Assembly: GCA_024277255.1 (NCBI GenBank)
Contig: JAJRVQ010000050.1
Location: forward strand, 1 to 55,363
Direction: 5' to 3'
Source: Acidobacteriota bacterium
GTDB taxonomy: Bacteria > Acidobacteriota > Thermoanaerobaculia > Multivoradales > SZUA-115
DNA: 55,363 nt
In this document: positions 16,312-26,544 of the stretch, in pieces
How the letters are laid out: each line of letters opens with the position of its first letter
Position numbering within the stretch: the first letter of the stretch is position 1
Position numbers and translations under genes: made by a program
The notes under the pieces: model-generated
The model's input: only the letters and a program-made list of their open reading frames with translations
Told to the model about the DNA's origin: nothing
Database searches by the model: none

Positions 16312-19197
16312 CTAATCAGGATCCGGCCATTTCAGGTGACGACGTAGTTCGCGGACGGTGGGACCGTCGCCGTGGTCGAGAAAGGGTTCCAGCGGCCCCG
16401 AGTAGAGCAAGTCACCGCCATGTACGCCTCCTCCCGGCCCGAGATCGACAATCCAGTCGGCGCGCGAGATCAAGTCTGAGCTGTGTTCGACGACGACCAC
16501 GCCGTCACCCCGCTTCACCAGCCGCCGAAGCGTTTGGTAGAGAAGTTCTACATCGGCCAGATGAAGGCCGGTGGTCGGTTCGTCGAATATGAAGAGCCGG
16601 GCGCCTTCCTTGGCCGGGCGATCGAGGAAACTTGCCAGCTTGAGCCGCTGTGCCTCACCTCCGGAGAGCGTCGATGTCGGCTGGCCTAACCGCAGATAGC
16701 CGAGGCCGACGTCCATCAACAGCCGCAACCGCCTGACCAGCTTCTTCGATGCGGCAAAAAACTCGACCGCCGCCTCGACCGTCAGGCGTAGGATCTGTGC
16801 GATCTCCTTGCTGTTGTAGCGCACCGCCAGGACCGCCCTTTGGAAGCGCTCGCCCTGGCACTCGTCACAGACCACCGACACCGGCGCCATGAAATGCATG
16901 TCGACCTCCTGCACCCCCGTCCCCTTGCAGGCAGGGCAGCGGCCCCGATCGACGTTGAAAGAGAAGTGAGCCGGGGTGATGCCGTAGCGCTTGGCTCGGC
17001 GTGTCGAAGCCAGCAACTTGCGGATTTCGTCGTAGGCCTTGATGTAGGTGATCGGGTTCGACCGCGCCGAGCGGCCGAGCGGCCGCTGATCGACCAGGGT
17101 GACATCGGCCAACTCCTCCAAACCGTGCAGAGCATCGACCTCGCCGGGCTCCACGTCCACCACGCCGCGGGCGCGCTGATAGGTACCGTAGAGGACGTTT
17201 TCCACCAGCGTCGACTTGCCGGAGCCCGAGACGCCGCTGATCGCCACCATCGAGGCGAGCGGAAACTCGACGTCGAAACCACGCAGATTGTGCGCCCTTG
17301 CGCCAACGATCCGCACCCGTTTCCGCCCTTTCAGCTCCTGCTCCAGCGACTCCCGACCGCGCTCGCGCCGGTAGCGAGCCACGTGTTCCCGCGCCGCCGT
17401 CGGCGAGCGCTCGCGCATGAAGCGAGCGGTCAGCGAAGCCTCGTTGGACAGCACCTCGTCGACGGTCCCCGCCGCGATCACCTCGCCGCCGTGTTCGCCG
17501 GCCTTGGGCCCGAGGTCGATGAGGAAATCGGCGCCACGGATCAAGGTGCGGTCATGCTCGACGACCAGCACCGTGTTGCCGCGCTCGGCCAGGTCCCGCA
17601 GCAGCGCGACCAGCCGGTCGCTATCCTCGGGATGGAGACCGATCGTCGGCTCATCGAGCACATACAGCGTGCTGGTCAAGCCGGAGCCGAGCGCCGCCGC
17701 CAGATGAATCCTCTGCGTCTCGCCGCCCGAAAGGGTCCTCGCCTGGCGGTCGAGCGTCAGATAGCCGAGGCCGACGCGATAGAGCACCTCGATGCGCTCG
17801 CCCAGCTCTTCCAGCAGATGGCCGGCCAACGCCTTCTCACCTTCGCTCCATTGCCGAGCCGACAGCCAGTCTCGCAGCCGCTCGATACTGAGCGCGGTCA
17901 GCTCCGGCAGAGTCTTCCCATCGACCAGGACGTTCAAGGCCTCCGGGCGCAAGCGCTGAGCGCCGCAAGTGCCGCAGGGCGTGTAGGAGCGGTAGCGGGC
18001 GAGGAGCACCCGTACATGAACCTTGTAGATCCGCCGCTCCAGCCAGGCGAAGAAACGGTTCAGGTTGGTGAAATCTCCCTTGCCGCTCCACACGAATTGC
18101 CTCGCCTCCTCCGGCAGCTCTTCCCAGGGCACGGTCAAGGAAATCTTCCGCTTGCGGCAAGCGGCGAAGAGCTTCTCGTAGCGATCCTCGTAGGCCGGCG
18201 TGTTCCAGGCGGCGATCGCCCTTTCCTGCAAGCTGCGCTGCGGATCGGGAATCACCCGCTGGGGATCGATCCCCACCACCCGGCCGAAGCCCTGGCATTG
18301 CGGGCAGGCGCCCAGAGGCGAATTGAAGGAGAACAAGGCCGGAACCGGCCGGCTACGCCGCTCGCCGCACCGCGGGCAACAGAGCTGACGGGCGAAAAAG
18401 CGCACCACCGGAGGCTCCACCGGCCCTTCCTCACTCTCCCCGATCGCTTCGACAAAGCCTCCGCCCAACCGATAGCCGTCCGCCACCGCCTCACTCAGCC
18501 GCATGCCCGCTTCACCGCCGCCGGAGCGAAAGCGGCCCAGGACCAACGGCAGCGGATCGAACTTCTTGAACCAGCGCTGCCCCGGCTGCATGCGAACCGC
18601 CGCGGCACCGCCTTTTGCCACCTCATCCAAGCGGCGAGCAAAGCCCTGGCGGATCAACTCGGCGAGCGCCTCGTTGGCCTGCCTCTTCGGTCGCGCCAGC
18701 CGCACCACGAGCAAAAAGCGATCCCCCGCCGCACCCGCCGCCAAAGCCGACGCCGCCTCCTGCGGAGTGGAGCGCACCATCGCCCCGTGACCTCGCGGAC
18801 ACTGGCAGACTCCGAGGTGGGTGAAGAGCAAGCGCAGGACATCATGCGCCTCGGTGATGGTACCGACCGTCGAGCGCGCATTGCGCACCGAGTTCTTCGC
18901 CTCCAGCGCCACCGCCGGCAGGATGTTGTTCACAGCTTCTACCGGCGGCCGCTCCATCTGCTGAAGAAACTGCCGCGCGTAGGTCGACATCGACTCGACA
19001 AAACGGCGCTGCCCTTCGGCGTAGATGGTGTCAAAAGCCAGCGACGACTTCCCCGCCCCCGAAGGTCCCGTCACCACGGTAAAGCGACCGTGCGGGATCC
19101 GGCAGTCAATGCCCTTCAGGTTGTGTGTGCAAGCCCCGATGACCTCGATGGCGGTGTTGAGGTGGGGCTTGCTATGGATGTCGGAGGTGTCGGTCAT
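16312..19197 (-). CDS. uvrA: UvrA-family excinuclease ATPase, divergent form
   Basis: This 961-aa protein has both ABC modules: Walker [10 protein letters not shown] (44-52), signature LSGGETQRI and DEPTIGLHP in the first; [18 protein letters not shown] and DEPTTGLH in the second. Zinc-binding CxxC pairs are present in both (CPRCGE...CPQCQGFG and CPACKGTG...CDECQGE). UvrA finds DNA lesions for UvrBC nucleotide excision repair. Several blocks differ from standard UvrA ([25 protein letters not shown] in place of the usual PAISIEQK form), so this may be a second, paralogous UvrA; I cannot tell whether the genome has another. No uvrB or uvrC is nearby. The ribosome site is weak. Confidence 0.88.
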   Translation of the reverse strand: MTDTSDIHSKPHLNTAIEVIGACTHNLKGIDCRIPHGRFTVVTGPSGAGKSSLAFDTIYAEGQRRFVESMSTYARQFLQQMERPPVEAVNNILPAVALEAKNSVRNARSTVGTITEAHDVLRLLFTHLGVCQCPRGHGAMVRSTPQEAASALAAGAAGDRFLLVVRLARPKRQANEALAELIRQGFARRLDEVAKGGAAAVRMQPGQRWFKKFDPLPLVLGRFRSGGGEAGMRLSEAVADGYRLGGGFVEAIGESEEGPVEPPVVRFFARQLCCPRCGERRSRPVPALFSFNSPLGACPQCQGFGRVVGIDPQRVIPDPQRSLQERAIAAWNTPAYEDRYEKLFAACRKRKISLTVPWEELPEEARQFVWSGKGDFTNLNRFFAWLERRIYKVHVRVLLARYRSYTPCGTCGAQRLRPEALNVLVDGKTLPELTALSIERLRDWLSARQWSEGEKALAGHLLEELGERIEVLYRVGLGYLTLDRQARTLSGGETQRIHLAAALGSGLTSTLYVLDEPTIGLHPEDSDRLVALLRDLAERGNTVLVVEHDRTLIRGADFLIDLGPKAGEHGGEVIAAGTVDEVLSNEASLTARFMRERSPTAAREHVARYRRERGRESLEQELKGRKRVRIVGARAHNLRGFDVEFPLASMVAISGVSGSGKSTLVENVLYGTYQRARGVVDVEPGEVDALHGLEELADVTLVDQRPLGRSARSNPITYIKAYDEIRKLLASTRRAKRYGITPAHFSFNVDRGRCPACKGTGVQEVDMHFMAPVSVVCDECQGERFQRAVLAVRYNSKEIAQILRLTVEAAVEFFAASKKLVRRLRLLMDVGLGYLRLGQPTSTLSGGEAQRLKLASFLDRPAKEGARLFIFDEPTTGLHLADVELLYQTLRRLVKRGDGVVVVEHSSDLISRADWIVDLGPGGGVHGGDLLYSGPLEPFLDHGDGPTVRELRRHLKWPDPD

Positions 19198-19300
19198 GCG
19201 GATCCCGGACTCGCGGAGTCGGTGGCTCTAGTCGAGGAAACGGCCGGATCGCACAACACCACAGGCCTTGCGATCTCCTGCGCCAGATTCGTACAGCAGC

Positions 19301-21757
19301 CTACGCCAGATCGAACAACCGCCCGAGCAACAGTTGCAGCGGGAAGCGGCCCAGCGAGCCTTCGGCCACCGCCGCTTCCGAGAAGGAGGTCACCGCATCG
19401 GCTTCGATGCCGCTTCCCCAGATGAGGACCGGCACGGGGTCGGCGGCGTGATGGCCGGCCTCCGAGAGGGTGACGTGATCGGAGGCTACGGCGACGCGTA
19501 GCGGTCCGTGGTGGTCGTCGAGCAACCGTTGCAGCCGCCGATCGACCCGGCTCAAGAAGTCGGCCTTGAGTTCCGGGCGGCGGTCGTGGGCGGCGATGTC
19601 GGCCCCCTTGAGGTGTAGCACCACCAGGTGGTGGCTCTTCAACCCCTGGCGCACCGCCTCGAACTTGGCATCGAGGTCGGTATCCAAGTTGGCGGTCATC
19701 TCCGGTGAGGTCACCGTATCGCCTCCCAACCAGGAGGCGAGGCCGCGGATCGTATGATCGCCGGCGATGCACAGGTGAGACAGCGGTCGCCCGGCATGCT
19801 CCAACGGCCGCAGCTTGTGAAAGCGGCCGGCACCGCGCGTCAGCATTGTGTTGGCCGGTGGCAACCCTTCCTCCATTCGCCGTCGGTTGACCGGATGGTC
19901 GGCCAGCGCGTGGCGTACCCGTTGCTCGAACTGACCCAACAGCTGCGCCGTACGGATGGCCCGCTGGTCATGTAGATCGCTCGGCCGTGGGTCGAGAGGT
20001 GGACCCACCGGCGCGCCGTCCCCGGGATCGCTGCCGAGGATCGCAGGGGAGAGATCCTGGCCGCGCAAAATCAGCGCGACGCGATGTTCGGTGCTCGGCC
20101 GCACCAGGACCTCGAGCCCTTCCTCGCCAGCCGGCCACAGCCGGGCCAGGGTCGCGACGAGTTCCGGCGCGTCTTGCCGGATGCGGCCGGCGCGGCGGTC
20201 GATGACCTTGCCTTCGCCGTCGAGGGTGGCGAAGTTGGCCCGCAAGGCCACGTCCCCCGGTTGCGGCTCAAATCCGGTTCCCAACGCTTCGACAGCACCT
20301 CGCTTGATCGCCCGCGGCGGCTGGCCGAAGAGCGCCAAACTGCCGGCAGCGGTGTCCGGCACAACCCCGGGAGCGACCGGGTCGGCGAGGCCGGTGGCCC
20401 CCTCGCGCGCTAGGCGGTCCAGCGCCGGCGTGGTCGCCGCCTCCAGCGGCGTACGGCCGCCCAGCGCCCGTGCCGGACGGTCCCCGACGCCGTCGAGCGC
20501 CAGCAGCAGGGTCGGCGCCCGCGGTAGGGTCACTACCCCTTCCGGCTGCGCCAACTGCGGCAGCCGCTCTTGCAGAAGTTCGGTCACCAGACGCAGGCCG
20601 CGCGGCAGAGCGGTCTCGCCGTCCGACGTGTCAAAGACAGGTATGCCGTAGGTTTCAGCCTGCTCGATCAGGTGTTCTTGCAAGGCACGGATGCGCTGGA
20701 AGTGATCCAGGTAGCGCTCGGCGCGGCGCCCACTCTTCAACGCCCGATTGAGAAAGCGGTTGCGGTGAACCTCCTCGGAGAGGGTGGTGAGGAGCAACGG
20801 AAGTTGAATCACCGCCCCTTCCAGGTCGGAGAATGGCACCAGCGGCGGCATCAGATGCACCCCCTCGACCACCACGCTCAGGTTCTCGACGATCGAGCGT
20901 TCCACCACCGCTCGGACCCCCACCAGGATGCGCGCCGCTTGCTCCTCGAAAGAGGTGGCGAGGAGTTCATCAAAATCGGTGCCCTCGGCTCCGTCGGCGG
21001 AAACCGCCCCCCCGTCGCCACCGGCGAAGGGCTCGGCGGGCAACTCGAAGCTCGACGAGTGAATGGAGGGCAGGATCGCCGGTGAGAAGATCATGCGCAT
21101 CACCTGGCGGATGGTGTCGGTGGCGTTGATGCGATAAATGCGCAACAGCGGAGCCATTTCGAGAGCCAGGGTCGACTTGCCGGTTCCCGCCGCACCACCA
21201 AGATAGATCACCAGCGGCTGTTTGAGCCGGTGGATGCGCCGGACCAGGCGGTATCGCCCGGCGACGGCGACTCCCGAGGCCTCGCGCTCCAACAGCCGAG
21301 CCATCCGTCTAGCCACCTCATCGCTGCTCAGCGAAGTGACTTGCTCTCCCTGCAGTTGGGACCGCAGTTCTCCGACCAGTCGATAGGCCAGGTCGAGTTC
21401 CAAACCGGCCGCCTGTAGGCTGCGCGCCAGCAGACCCCGGGAAAACGGCTGCACCTGCCCTTGGCGCACCACCTCCAAACGAGGTCGGCCGAGTTCCGAC
21501 TTGTGCCCCTCGACGGGGCCGAACATCGTCTCGACCAGCTCCTCGAGAAGGTCCCGCAGATCCGCCTTGGTAACCTCCTCGCGCGCCGCCAAACGGTCGC
21601 GCAGTTTGCGCGCCACCGCATAGGCGTCCTCGAAAGAGAGACCCCGCTTGACCAGCGTGTGGGTGACCATGCCACGCAGGAAGGGATGACGGCGGCCGGT
21701 GGAGTCGACGACACTGAGTCGCTTGCGTGAGGAGGGCGAACCGGTCTTGTCGGTCAT
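19301..21757 (-). CDS. Fusion of 2-phosphoglycerate kinase and ApgM-type phosphoglycerate mutase
   Basis: The ATG at 21757 overlaps the upstream peptidase stop by ATGA and gives 818 aa. Residues 11-80 and 92-160 look like two ATP-cone domains. Residues 180-400 match 2-phosphoglycerate kinase, with P-loop GGAAGTGKST (187-196) and TDTIRQVMRMIFSPAILPS (213-231). Residues 412-818 match cofactor-independent (archaeal ApgM-type) mutase: LLALDGVGDRP (Asp422), GGRTPLEAATTPALDRL, LDTDLDAKFEA, Asp720/His724, Asp760-His761 and HHAADPVPVL. The usual GSDTAH nucleophile loop reads PDTAAGS here (467-473), so Thr469 takes the place of Ser and flanking residues change. The fusion would join 2,3-bisphosphoglycerate formation to 3PG/2PG exchange; whether the mutase half is active is uncertain. 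Confidence 0.85.
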   Translation of the reverse strand: MTDKTGSPSSRKRLSVVDSTGRRHPFLRGMVTHTLVKRGLSFEDAYAVARKLRDRLAAREEVTKADLRDLLEELVETMFGPVEGHKSELGRPRLEVVRQGQVQPFSRGLLARSLQAAGLELDLAYRLVGELRSQLQGEQVTSLSSDEVARRMARLLEREASGVAVAGRYRLVRRIHRLKQPLVIYLGGAAGTGKSTLALEMAPLLRIYRINATDTIRQVMRMIFSPAILPSIHSSSFELPAEPFAGGDGGAVSADGAEGTDFDELLATSFEEQAARILVGVRAVVERSIVENLSVVVEGVHLMPPLVPFSDLEGAVIQLPLLLTTLSEEVHRNRFLNRALKSGRRAERYLDHFQRIRALQEHLIEQAETYGIPVFDTSDGETALPRGLRLVTELLQERLPQLAQPEGVVTLPRAPTLLLALDGVGDRPARALGGRTPLEAATTPALDRLAREGATGLADPVAPGVVPDTAAGSLALFGQPPRAIKRGAVEALGTGFEPQPGDVALRANFATLDGEGKVIDRRAGRIRQDAPELVATLARLWPAGEEGLEVLVRPSTEHRVALILRGQDLSPAILGSDPGDGAPVGPPLDPRPSDLHDQRAIRTAQLLGQFEQRVRHALADHPVNRRRMEEGLPPANTMLTRGAGRFHKLRPLEHAGRPLSHLCIAGDHTIRGLASWLGGDTVTSPEMTANLDTDLDAKFEAVRQGLKSHHLVVLHLKGADIAAHDRRPELKADFLSRVDRRLQRLLDDHHGPLRVAVASDHVTLSEAGHHAADPVPVLIWGSGIEADAVTSFSEAAVAEGSLGRFPLQLLLGRLFDLA

Positions 21758-23079
21758 GGCTGGAGCTTTCCACCTTCCGGTAGGCCGACGACGACGCTCA
21801 GCCGGGAGGGATCGAGATGGCGCCGGGCGGCCGCGTTGAGCGCCGGCACATCCAGCGCGCGCAGGCTGGCTCGCCGCCATTGAGCATCATCGACCGGCAG
21901 ATCGTAGATCTGGGCTTCGCTGAGCAGGCGCACCCACTGACCGGCCGTTTCGCGGCGAAAGGGCTCGCGGCCGAGCAGGAAGGAACGGGCCTCCTCCAGC
22001 TCCTGCCGAGTGACCCCATCGGCGAGCAACCGCTCCAGCTCTTCACCGACGCAGCTTTGCGCTCGCGCCACCGTGGCCGGCGATGTCGCGACGTAGAAGA
22101 GGAGATGGCCGGGATCGAGACCGGCGCCGCTGAGCGTCTGCGCCGTCGCCGTGTAAGCCAACCCTTCCTGCTCGCGCACCCGCGTCGGGATGCGACCGGT
22201 CAACCCGGAGCCCGCCCCGAGGATGACCGCCAGCAGCTCGAGAGCGGTGAAGTCCGGATGGCGCCGGTCCACGGTCAAATGGCCGATCAGCAGATGGGCT
22301 TGATCGGTCCCGCTGAGCGACACCTGACGGCGGCGGCCAGCGGTAGCGCCAGCCCCAGGCGGCGACGGAATCGGCGCCGGGCCGCCGGCCGCGGCGTCCG
22401 CTACGGTGCCCGCTACAGTGTCCACCATCGGGCCAAAGAGAGTCTCCAGGCGACGCTGCACCGCCTCTTCGTCGATGTCGCCGGCCACCGCCAAGACGAT
22501 CCCGGATTGTAGCCTCTGGCGGTGGAACGCTGCACACTCGGCGCCGTCCAAGCGGCGCAGGCTGGCGGCGTCGCCGCGCAGTCGCCGGCCGCGCGGATGG
22601 GGCGAGTAGAGCTGTTCGTTGAAGGCCCAGCCGCAGCGCACCTCCGGCCGGTCGGCGAGACTCTCGATCTCGGCCTCGATTTGACCTCGCATCCAGCCGG
22701 CGCGATCGGCGGCGAAGATCGGTTCGAGGAGAACCTCGGCGGACCAATCGAGCGCCTGCTGCCAGTCGCCGGCCAGGGCGTCGAGGGCCAGCCCGCAGGT
22801 CTCCCAACTTCCTGCCGTCGTCAAGATCATGCCGCGCGACTCCAGCTCCTCGGCGAGTTGGCGAAATCCCCGCCTTCGGGTCCCCTCGGCCAGCATCCGT
22901 CCACTCATGTAGGCCTGGCCGGGAATCGACTCGCACCGCGCCCCGCCGGGGAGCAGCGCCTGAATGGCCACCACCCCTGTCCCCGCCATGCGCCGCACGC
23001 GCGCGGAGAGCACCGGCACCCTCGCGGGCTCGGTGGTTGATTCGGTGGTTGGCGCGGTGGTCGATCCAGCGGTGCTCAT
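21754..23079 (-). CDS. M16-family peptidase subunit lacking the zinc site
   Basis: This 441-aa protein has the M16 (pitrilysin/MPP) fold, with LPGGARCESIPGQAYMSGRMLAEGT in the first half and LELLAVILGAGSGLTGRIPTRVREQEGLAYTATAQ in the second. The HxxEH zinc motif is missing, as in the non-catalytic partner of bacterial M16 heterodimers. It overlaps both neighbours by ATGA: the catalytic M16 gene upstream and the 2PGK-ApgM gene downstream. I infer that it pairs with the upstream protein. No signal peptide is seen, so the pair is probably cytoplasmic. Confidence 0.85.
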   Translation of the reverse strand: MSTAGSTTAPTTESTTEPARVPVLSARVRRMAGTGVVAIQALLPGGARCESIPGQAYMSGRMLAEGTRRRGFRQLAEELESRGMILTTAGSWETCGLALDALAGDWQQALDWSAEVLLEPIFAADRAGWMRGQIEAEIESLADRPEVRCGWAFNEQLYSPHPRGRRLRGDAASLRRLDGAECAAFHRQRLQSGIVLAVAGDIDEEAVQRRLETLFGPMVDTVAGTVADAAAGGPAPIPSPPGAGATAGRRRQVSLSGTDQAHLLIGHLTVDRRHPDFTALELLAVILGAGSGLTGRIPTRVREQEGLAYTATAQTLSGAGLDPGHLLFYVATSPATVARAQSCVGEELERLLADGVTRQELEEARSFLLGREPFRRETAGQWVRLLSEAQIYDLPVDDAQWRRASLRALDVPALNAAARRHLDPSRLSVVVGLPEGGKLQP

Positions 23080-24347
23080 GCGGCGTCACCCTCGATCTCG
23101 CCACTAGGCAGTGCCCAGCCGACAACCGCTTGATCGAGCCGCAACCATCGATGGGCCACCTCCGGCAACTCCTCCGCCGTCGTCGCCAGCAGGCGGCGCA
23201 GCTGCCGGTAGGGATGTTCGAGATCAAAAAGGGCCAGCGAGGTGCCCGCCGTCATCGCCTGATCGTGAGCCCGCTGGTGGGCGAAGATCCAGTCGGCAGC
23301 CACCAGCCGCTGCGCCCGCTTCAACTCGCGCGGGCTGGGCGGCGCCTCGGCGAAACGGGCGAACTCCTCCTCGATCAACCTTTCCACCTGCCGGCGATCC
23401 GCGCCGGCCATCAGTTCCATCGCCAGCACCACGTGGCCCGGGTCGAGGGTCTCCGCCAGATCGGTGGAGATCCACGAGCACAACTGTAGATCGTCGACCA
23501 GGAGTTGTTCGAGCCGGCTGGCTCGACCGCCGGCCAGCAGGCTGAGCAACAGGCGCAGGCGAGAGTGATCCGAGTGGCCGGCCGGCGGAGCCGGAAAGGC
23601 CACCAGGAGCCGCGCCACCTCGCCGTGGCGGCGCTCCAGGCGACGGCGCTCGCGAGCCGGCCGCGTCGCAGCACGCAGCTGGCGCGGCTGACCCGCGGAA
23701 AGGTCACCAAAGGCGCGGTCCACCCGCTCGATCGCCTCCTCTCCAACGTCGCCGGAGAGCACCAGAATGGCGTTGGACGGCTGGTAGAAGCGCTGATGAA
23801 AATTCGCCAGCCGGCGCTGATCGGCCAGCGCCAACTCCTCTCGGCTGCCGATCACCGGCAAGCCATAGGGGTGATCGGAGCCGTAGAACTCCGCCACCAC
23901 AGCCTGTTCCAAAGCGTCCCACGGCTCGCCTTCGTACATCGCGATCTCTTCGAGCACCACCTGACGCTCGCTGGCCAACTGCCCCGCATCGAGGGTCAAG
24001 TTAGCCATGCGATCCGACTCGATGGCCAGCGCCTCCGGCCAGTGGTCGGGAGCAAAATCGAAGTAATAGGCGGTGGTGTCGTGGCTGGTAAAGGCGTTAC
24101 TGGCCCCACCGAGGGCTTGCGTTTGCCGGTCGATCTCCCCCGCCGCGTAGCGCCGCGACCCCTTGAACATCATGTGTTCTAGAAAGTGCGCCGTGCCCCC
24201 CTCGCCGACCGCCTCATCGCGCGCTCCGGCTCGATAGAAGAGAGCACACGTAACCACCGGCGCCCGGCGGTTCTCCAGTAGACAAACCGTCAAGCCGTTG
24301 CCCAGCGTTTCGATTCGCGCCGGCGGCGGCGCCGGAAGGGCGATCAA
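23076..24347 (-). CDS. M16-family zinc metallopeptidase, catalytic subunit
   Basis: This 423-aa protein carries the inverted zinc motif HFLEH (54-58) and the downstream Glu in VLEEIAMYEGEP (133-134) that completes the M16 site. GGASNAFTSHDTTAYYF is the usual substrate-binding segment. The start is a TTG at 24347 overlapping the kinase stop, with GGAG eight bases upstream; no ATG lies near. It forms a translationally coupled pair with the M16 protein at 21754. The substrate is unknown; family members degrade peptides or process precursors. Confidence 0.88.
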   Translation of the reverse strand: MIALPAPPPARIETLGNGLTVCLLENRRAPVVTCALFYRAGARDEAVGEGGTAHFLEHMMFKGSRRYAAGEIDRQTQALGGASNAFTSHDTTAYYFDFAPDHWPEALAIESDRMANLTLDAGQLASERQVVLEEIAMYEGEPWDALEQAVVAEFYGSDHPYGLPVIGSREELALADQRRLANFHQRFYQPSNAILVLSGDVGEEAIERVDRAFGDLSAGQPRQLRAATRPARERRRLERRHGEVARLLVAFPAPPAGHSDHSRLRLLLSLLAGGRASRLEQLLVDDLQLCSWISTDLAETLDPGHVVLAMELMAGADRRQVERLIEEEFARFAEAPPSPRELKRAQRLVAADWIFAHQRAHDQAMTAGTSLALFDLEHPYRQLRRLLATTAEELPEVAHRWLRLDQAVVGWALPSGEIEGDAA

Positions 24348-26533
24348 GGTCGCTCCGCCGGCAGGCTCAGGTGCACGATCTGCCGTTTCTCCGTGGCGCC
24401 ACCACCCACCTCCACGACGATATCCACCTGATGGTGGCCGGGAGCTATCAAGCTGATCCGGTGCAACCCACGCGACAGGGAGAGCCAGCGCCCCCCGCGA
24501 CCGCTGAGCTCACCCGCCGTGCCTCGGATCGCTCCGTCGATCACCACTCGGGCGCTCTTCGGCTTGACTCGGAAGCCGACCGCTTCGCGCACTAGATAGC
24601 GCGGCAGATCTCCGATCTCCAACTCGCTGACCAGAGCTCGCTTCATGGCGATCTTCACCCGGGTTTTCGCCGTCATGGCAGCGTCGGCGTTGACCAGCAG
24701 GCGGTATTCACGCATGCCCGGGCTGCGCAAAATCACCCAATGCTCACCCGGTTCGGCCAGGGTGTGGCCACCGCGGCTGGCCACCTCGTTGGCCCGTCCG
24801 ATGACGAATCCGTCGATCACCAGGAAGGCCCCCGGCGGGGTGGATTCGATGAGCAGGGTCATCCCGGTGTGGACCTTCCGGTCGAAGGCGTGCGGTCGAG
24901 CCGCACCCTGCGCGGCACGCGCGGCAAGGAGCTTCGACCGCAGCCTGTTCACCGCCTTGCCTGGAGCCGCTTGCCCGGAGCCTTGCTGGCCAGGAGTCGG
25001 AGCCCGCCGAGCCGGGCGCGGACGCAGGGGGCGAAGCGGAGAGACCTTGGCCGGCGGCGGCTCGCCGCCGGTCCGGCGAGAACTCGCTGGCGGTTCAGAC
25101 TCGTGTGGAGGGGAACGCAGCGTCCCCGCGGCAGGGTTGACCACGGGTTCTCCCACCGAGCCCTCCACCGGGTCACGCACCGGGTCACGCGCTGCGTCGA
25201 CGCCGCCACCGGCCGGCGAGGTGTCATTCTGGCCCCCGGCCGGATCGAGATCACCCGGCGCTTCCCCATCCGGCGGCGTAGCGGCCTCCTCAGCCTCTTC
25301 CTCCGACCGCTGCGGCGAAGCTGCCTGCTGCTGCGCTGAATCGGCGGCGGACGGCGGCGGGGAGGTGGTCGAGGTTCCCAGGGAAGCCATCTCGCCCGCA
25401 CGATCCTGCACCACCTTGACGAAGAAACCGGCCACCGCGAGAAGAGTGACGACCAGGGCGAGACCCGTAACTCCGGCGCTCAGCGCCGGCACCGCCCACC
25501 ACTTGCGTCCGGTCTCTTGGGTCGACACCGTCCCGCCGGTCGGTGGCGGAATCACCGGCGAAGGCTGCGGCGATCGCTCCCCGGGGCGAACCGCTGAGGC
25601 CGGTGCAACTGCGGCCGGCGCCGATGACGCAGCGGTGAGCGTCGTCAGGTGATCGCCGGGCTGCTCCCTCCGGCTCGGCGCCGCCGAGCCTGCCAGCACG
25701 GATTGCGGCAGAGTGCGCTGCGCCTCGGCCAGCGCTGCTTCCAGCTGCGCGGCGGAGGAGAATCGCTCCTCTCGATCCTTGGCCAACAACCGCTCGAGCA
25801 GCGACTGGAGGAGTGGCTGCGAGGGGCCGGCCAAACCGGGCGGCGGGACCGGCTGGTGGTGGAGAATCTGGTAGATCAGGGTGGTGATGGTGTCGCCCTC
25901 AAAAGGCCGGCGCCCTCCCACCATCTCGTAGAGCACGGTGCCGAGTGAAAAGAGGTCGCTGCGGCCGTCCAATTCCTCGCCGCGCACCTGCTCCGGCGAC
26001 ATGTAATGCGGGCTTCCCACCACCGAACCGGTCATCGTCAACTCCGCTGTCTGACCGGCGAGTTTGGCGATGCCGAAATCCGCAACCTTGAGGTTACCGG
26101 CGCCATCCAGCAAAAGGTTGCTGGGCTTGATATCGCGATGAACCACTCCCTGCTGGTGAGCGCAGTGCAGAGCCGCGGCGGCCTGGCGAGTGATGCTGAA
26201 GACCTCCCCCAGAGTGAGCGGGGGAGCAGCCGCCAGCCGCACCGCCAGGTCGGTTCCATCGACAAACTCGAAGGCGAGGAAGAAGTTCTCTCCCTCCTCG
26301 CCGACATCGAAGAGGGTGACGATGTTGGGATGGATCAACCGGCCGGCAGCCTTGGCTTCCAGGACCATGCGCTGCAGGCTACCCCCGGCACCCTCGAAAC
26401 GCACCGCCTTGATCGCCAGCTGACGCTCGATGCGTGGATCCTCGGCCAGATAGACATCGCCCATGGCACCGGATCCCAGCTTGCGCAGGATGCGATAGCG
26501 GCCGACGGACTGACCGATGGAGAAGGTGCTCAT
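24344..26533 (-). CDS. Membrane Ser/Thr protein kinase with PEGA-like extracytoplasmic domains
   Basis: This 729-aa protein has an N-terminal Hanks kinase (13-270) with GSGAMG, Lys42, HRD (132-134), DFG (152-154) and SPEQ, all intact. A Pro/Ala-rich juxtamembrane stretch leads to one membrane helix at about 347-374, then a long acidic, disordered region. Two C-terminal PEGA-like beta units follow (STPPGAFLVIDGFVIG and KSARVVIDGAIRG), a common surface or cell-wall binding module. It is 11 nt after the DUF2007 gene and overlaps the M16 gene. It could phosphorylate the FHA protein encoded further down the same strand; that is inference. Confidence 0.88.
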   Translation of the reverse strand: MSTFSIGQSVGRYRILRKLGSGAMGDVYLAEDPRIERQLAIKAVRFEGAGGSLQRMVLEAKAAGRLIHPNIVTLFDVGEEGENFFLAFEFVDGTDLAVRLAAAPPLTLGEVFSITRQAAAALHCAHQQGVVHRDIKPSNLLLDGAGNLKVADFGIAKLAGQTAELTMTGSVVGSPHYMSPEQVRGEELDGRSDLFSLGTVLYEMVGGRRPFEGDTITTLIYQILHHQPVPPPGLAGPSQPLLQSLLERLLAKDREERFSSAAQLEAALAEAQRTLPQSVLAGSAAPSRREQPGDHLTTLTAASSAPAAVAPASAVRPGERSPQPSPVIPPPTGGTVSTQETGRKWWAVPALSAGVTGLALVVTLLAVAGFFVKVVQDRAGEMASLGTSTTSPPPSAADSAQQQAASPQRSEEEAEEAATPPDGEAPGDLDPAGGQNDTSPAGGGVDAARDPVRDPVEGSVGEPVVNPAAGTLRSPPHESEPPASSRRTGGEPPPAKVSPLRPLRPRPARRAPTPGQQGSGQAAPGKAVNRLRSKLLAARAAQGAARPHAFDRKVHTGMTLLIESTPPGAFLVIDGFVIGRANEVASRGGHTLAEPGEHWVILRSPGMREYRLLVNADAAMTAKTRVKIAMKRALVSELEIGDLPRYLVREAVGFRVKPKSARVVIDGAIRGTAGELSGRGGRWLSLSRGLHRISLIAPGHHQVDIVVEVGGGATEKRQIVHLSLPAERP

Positions 26534-26544
26534 CTCGACGGGAA

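Noticed and set aside
16840..19425. An 861-codon open frame on the plus strand antisense to uvrA
   Set aside because: It lies fully opposite a gene with complete UvrA motifs; the translation is Arg/Pro/His-rich without domains, as expected for antisense frames in GC-rich DNA.
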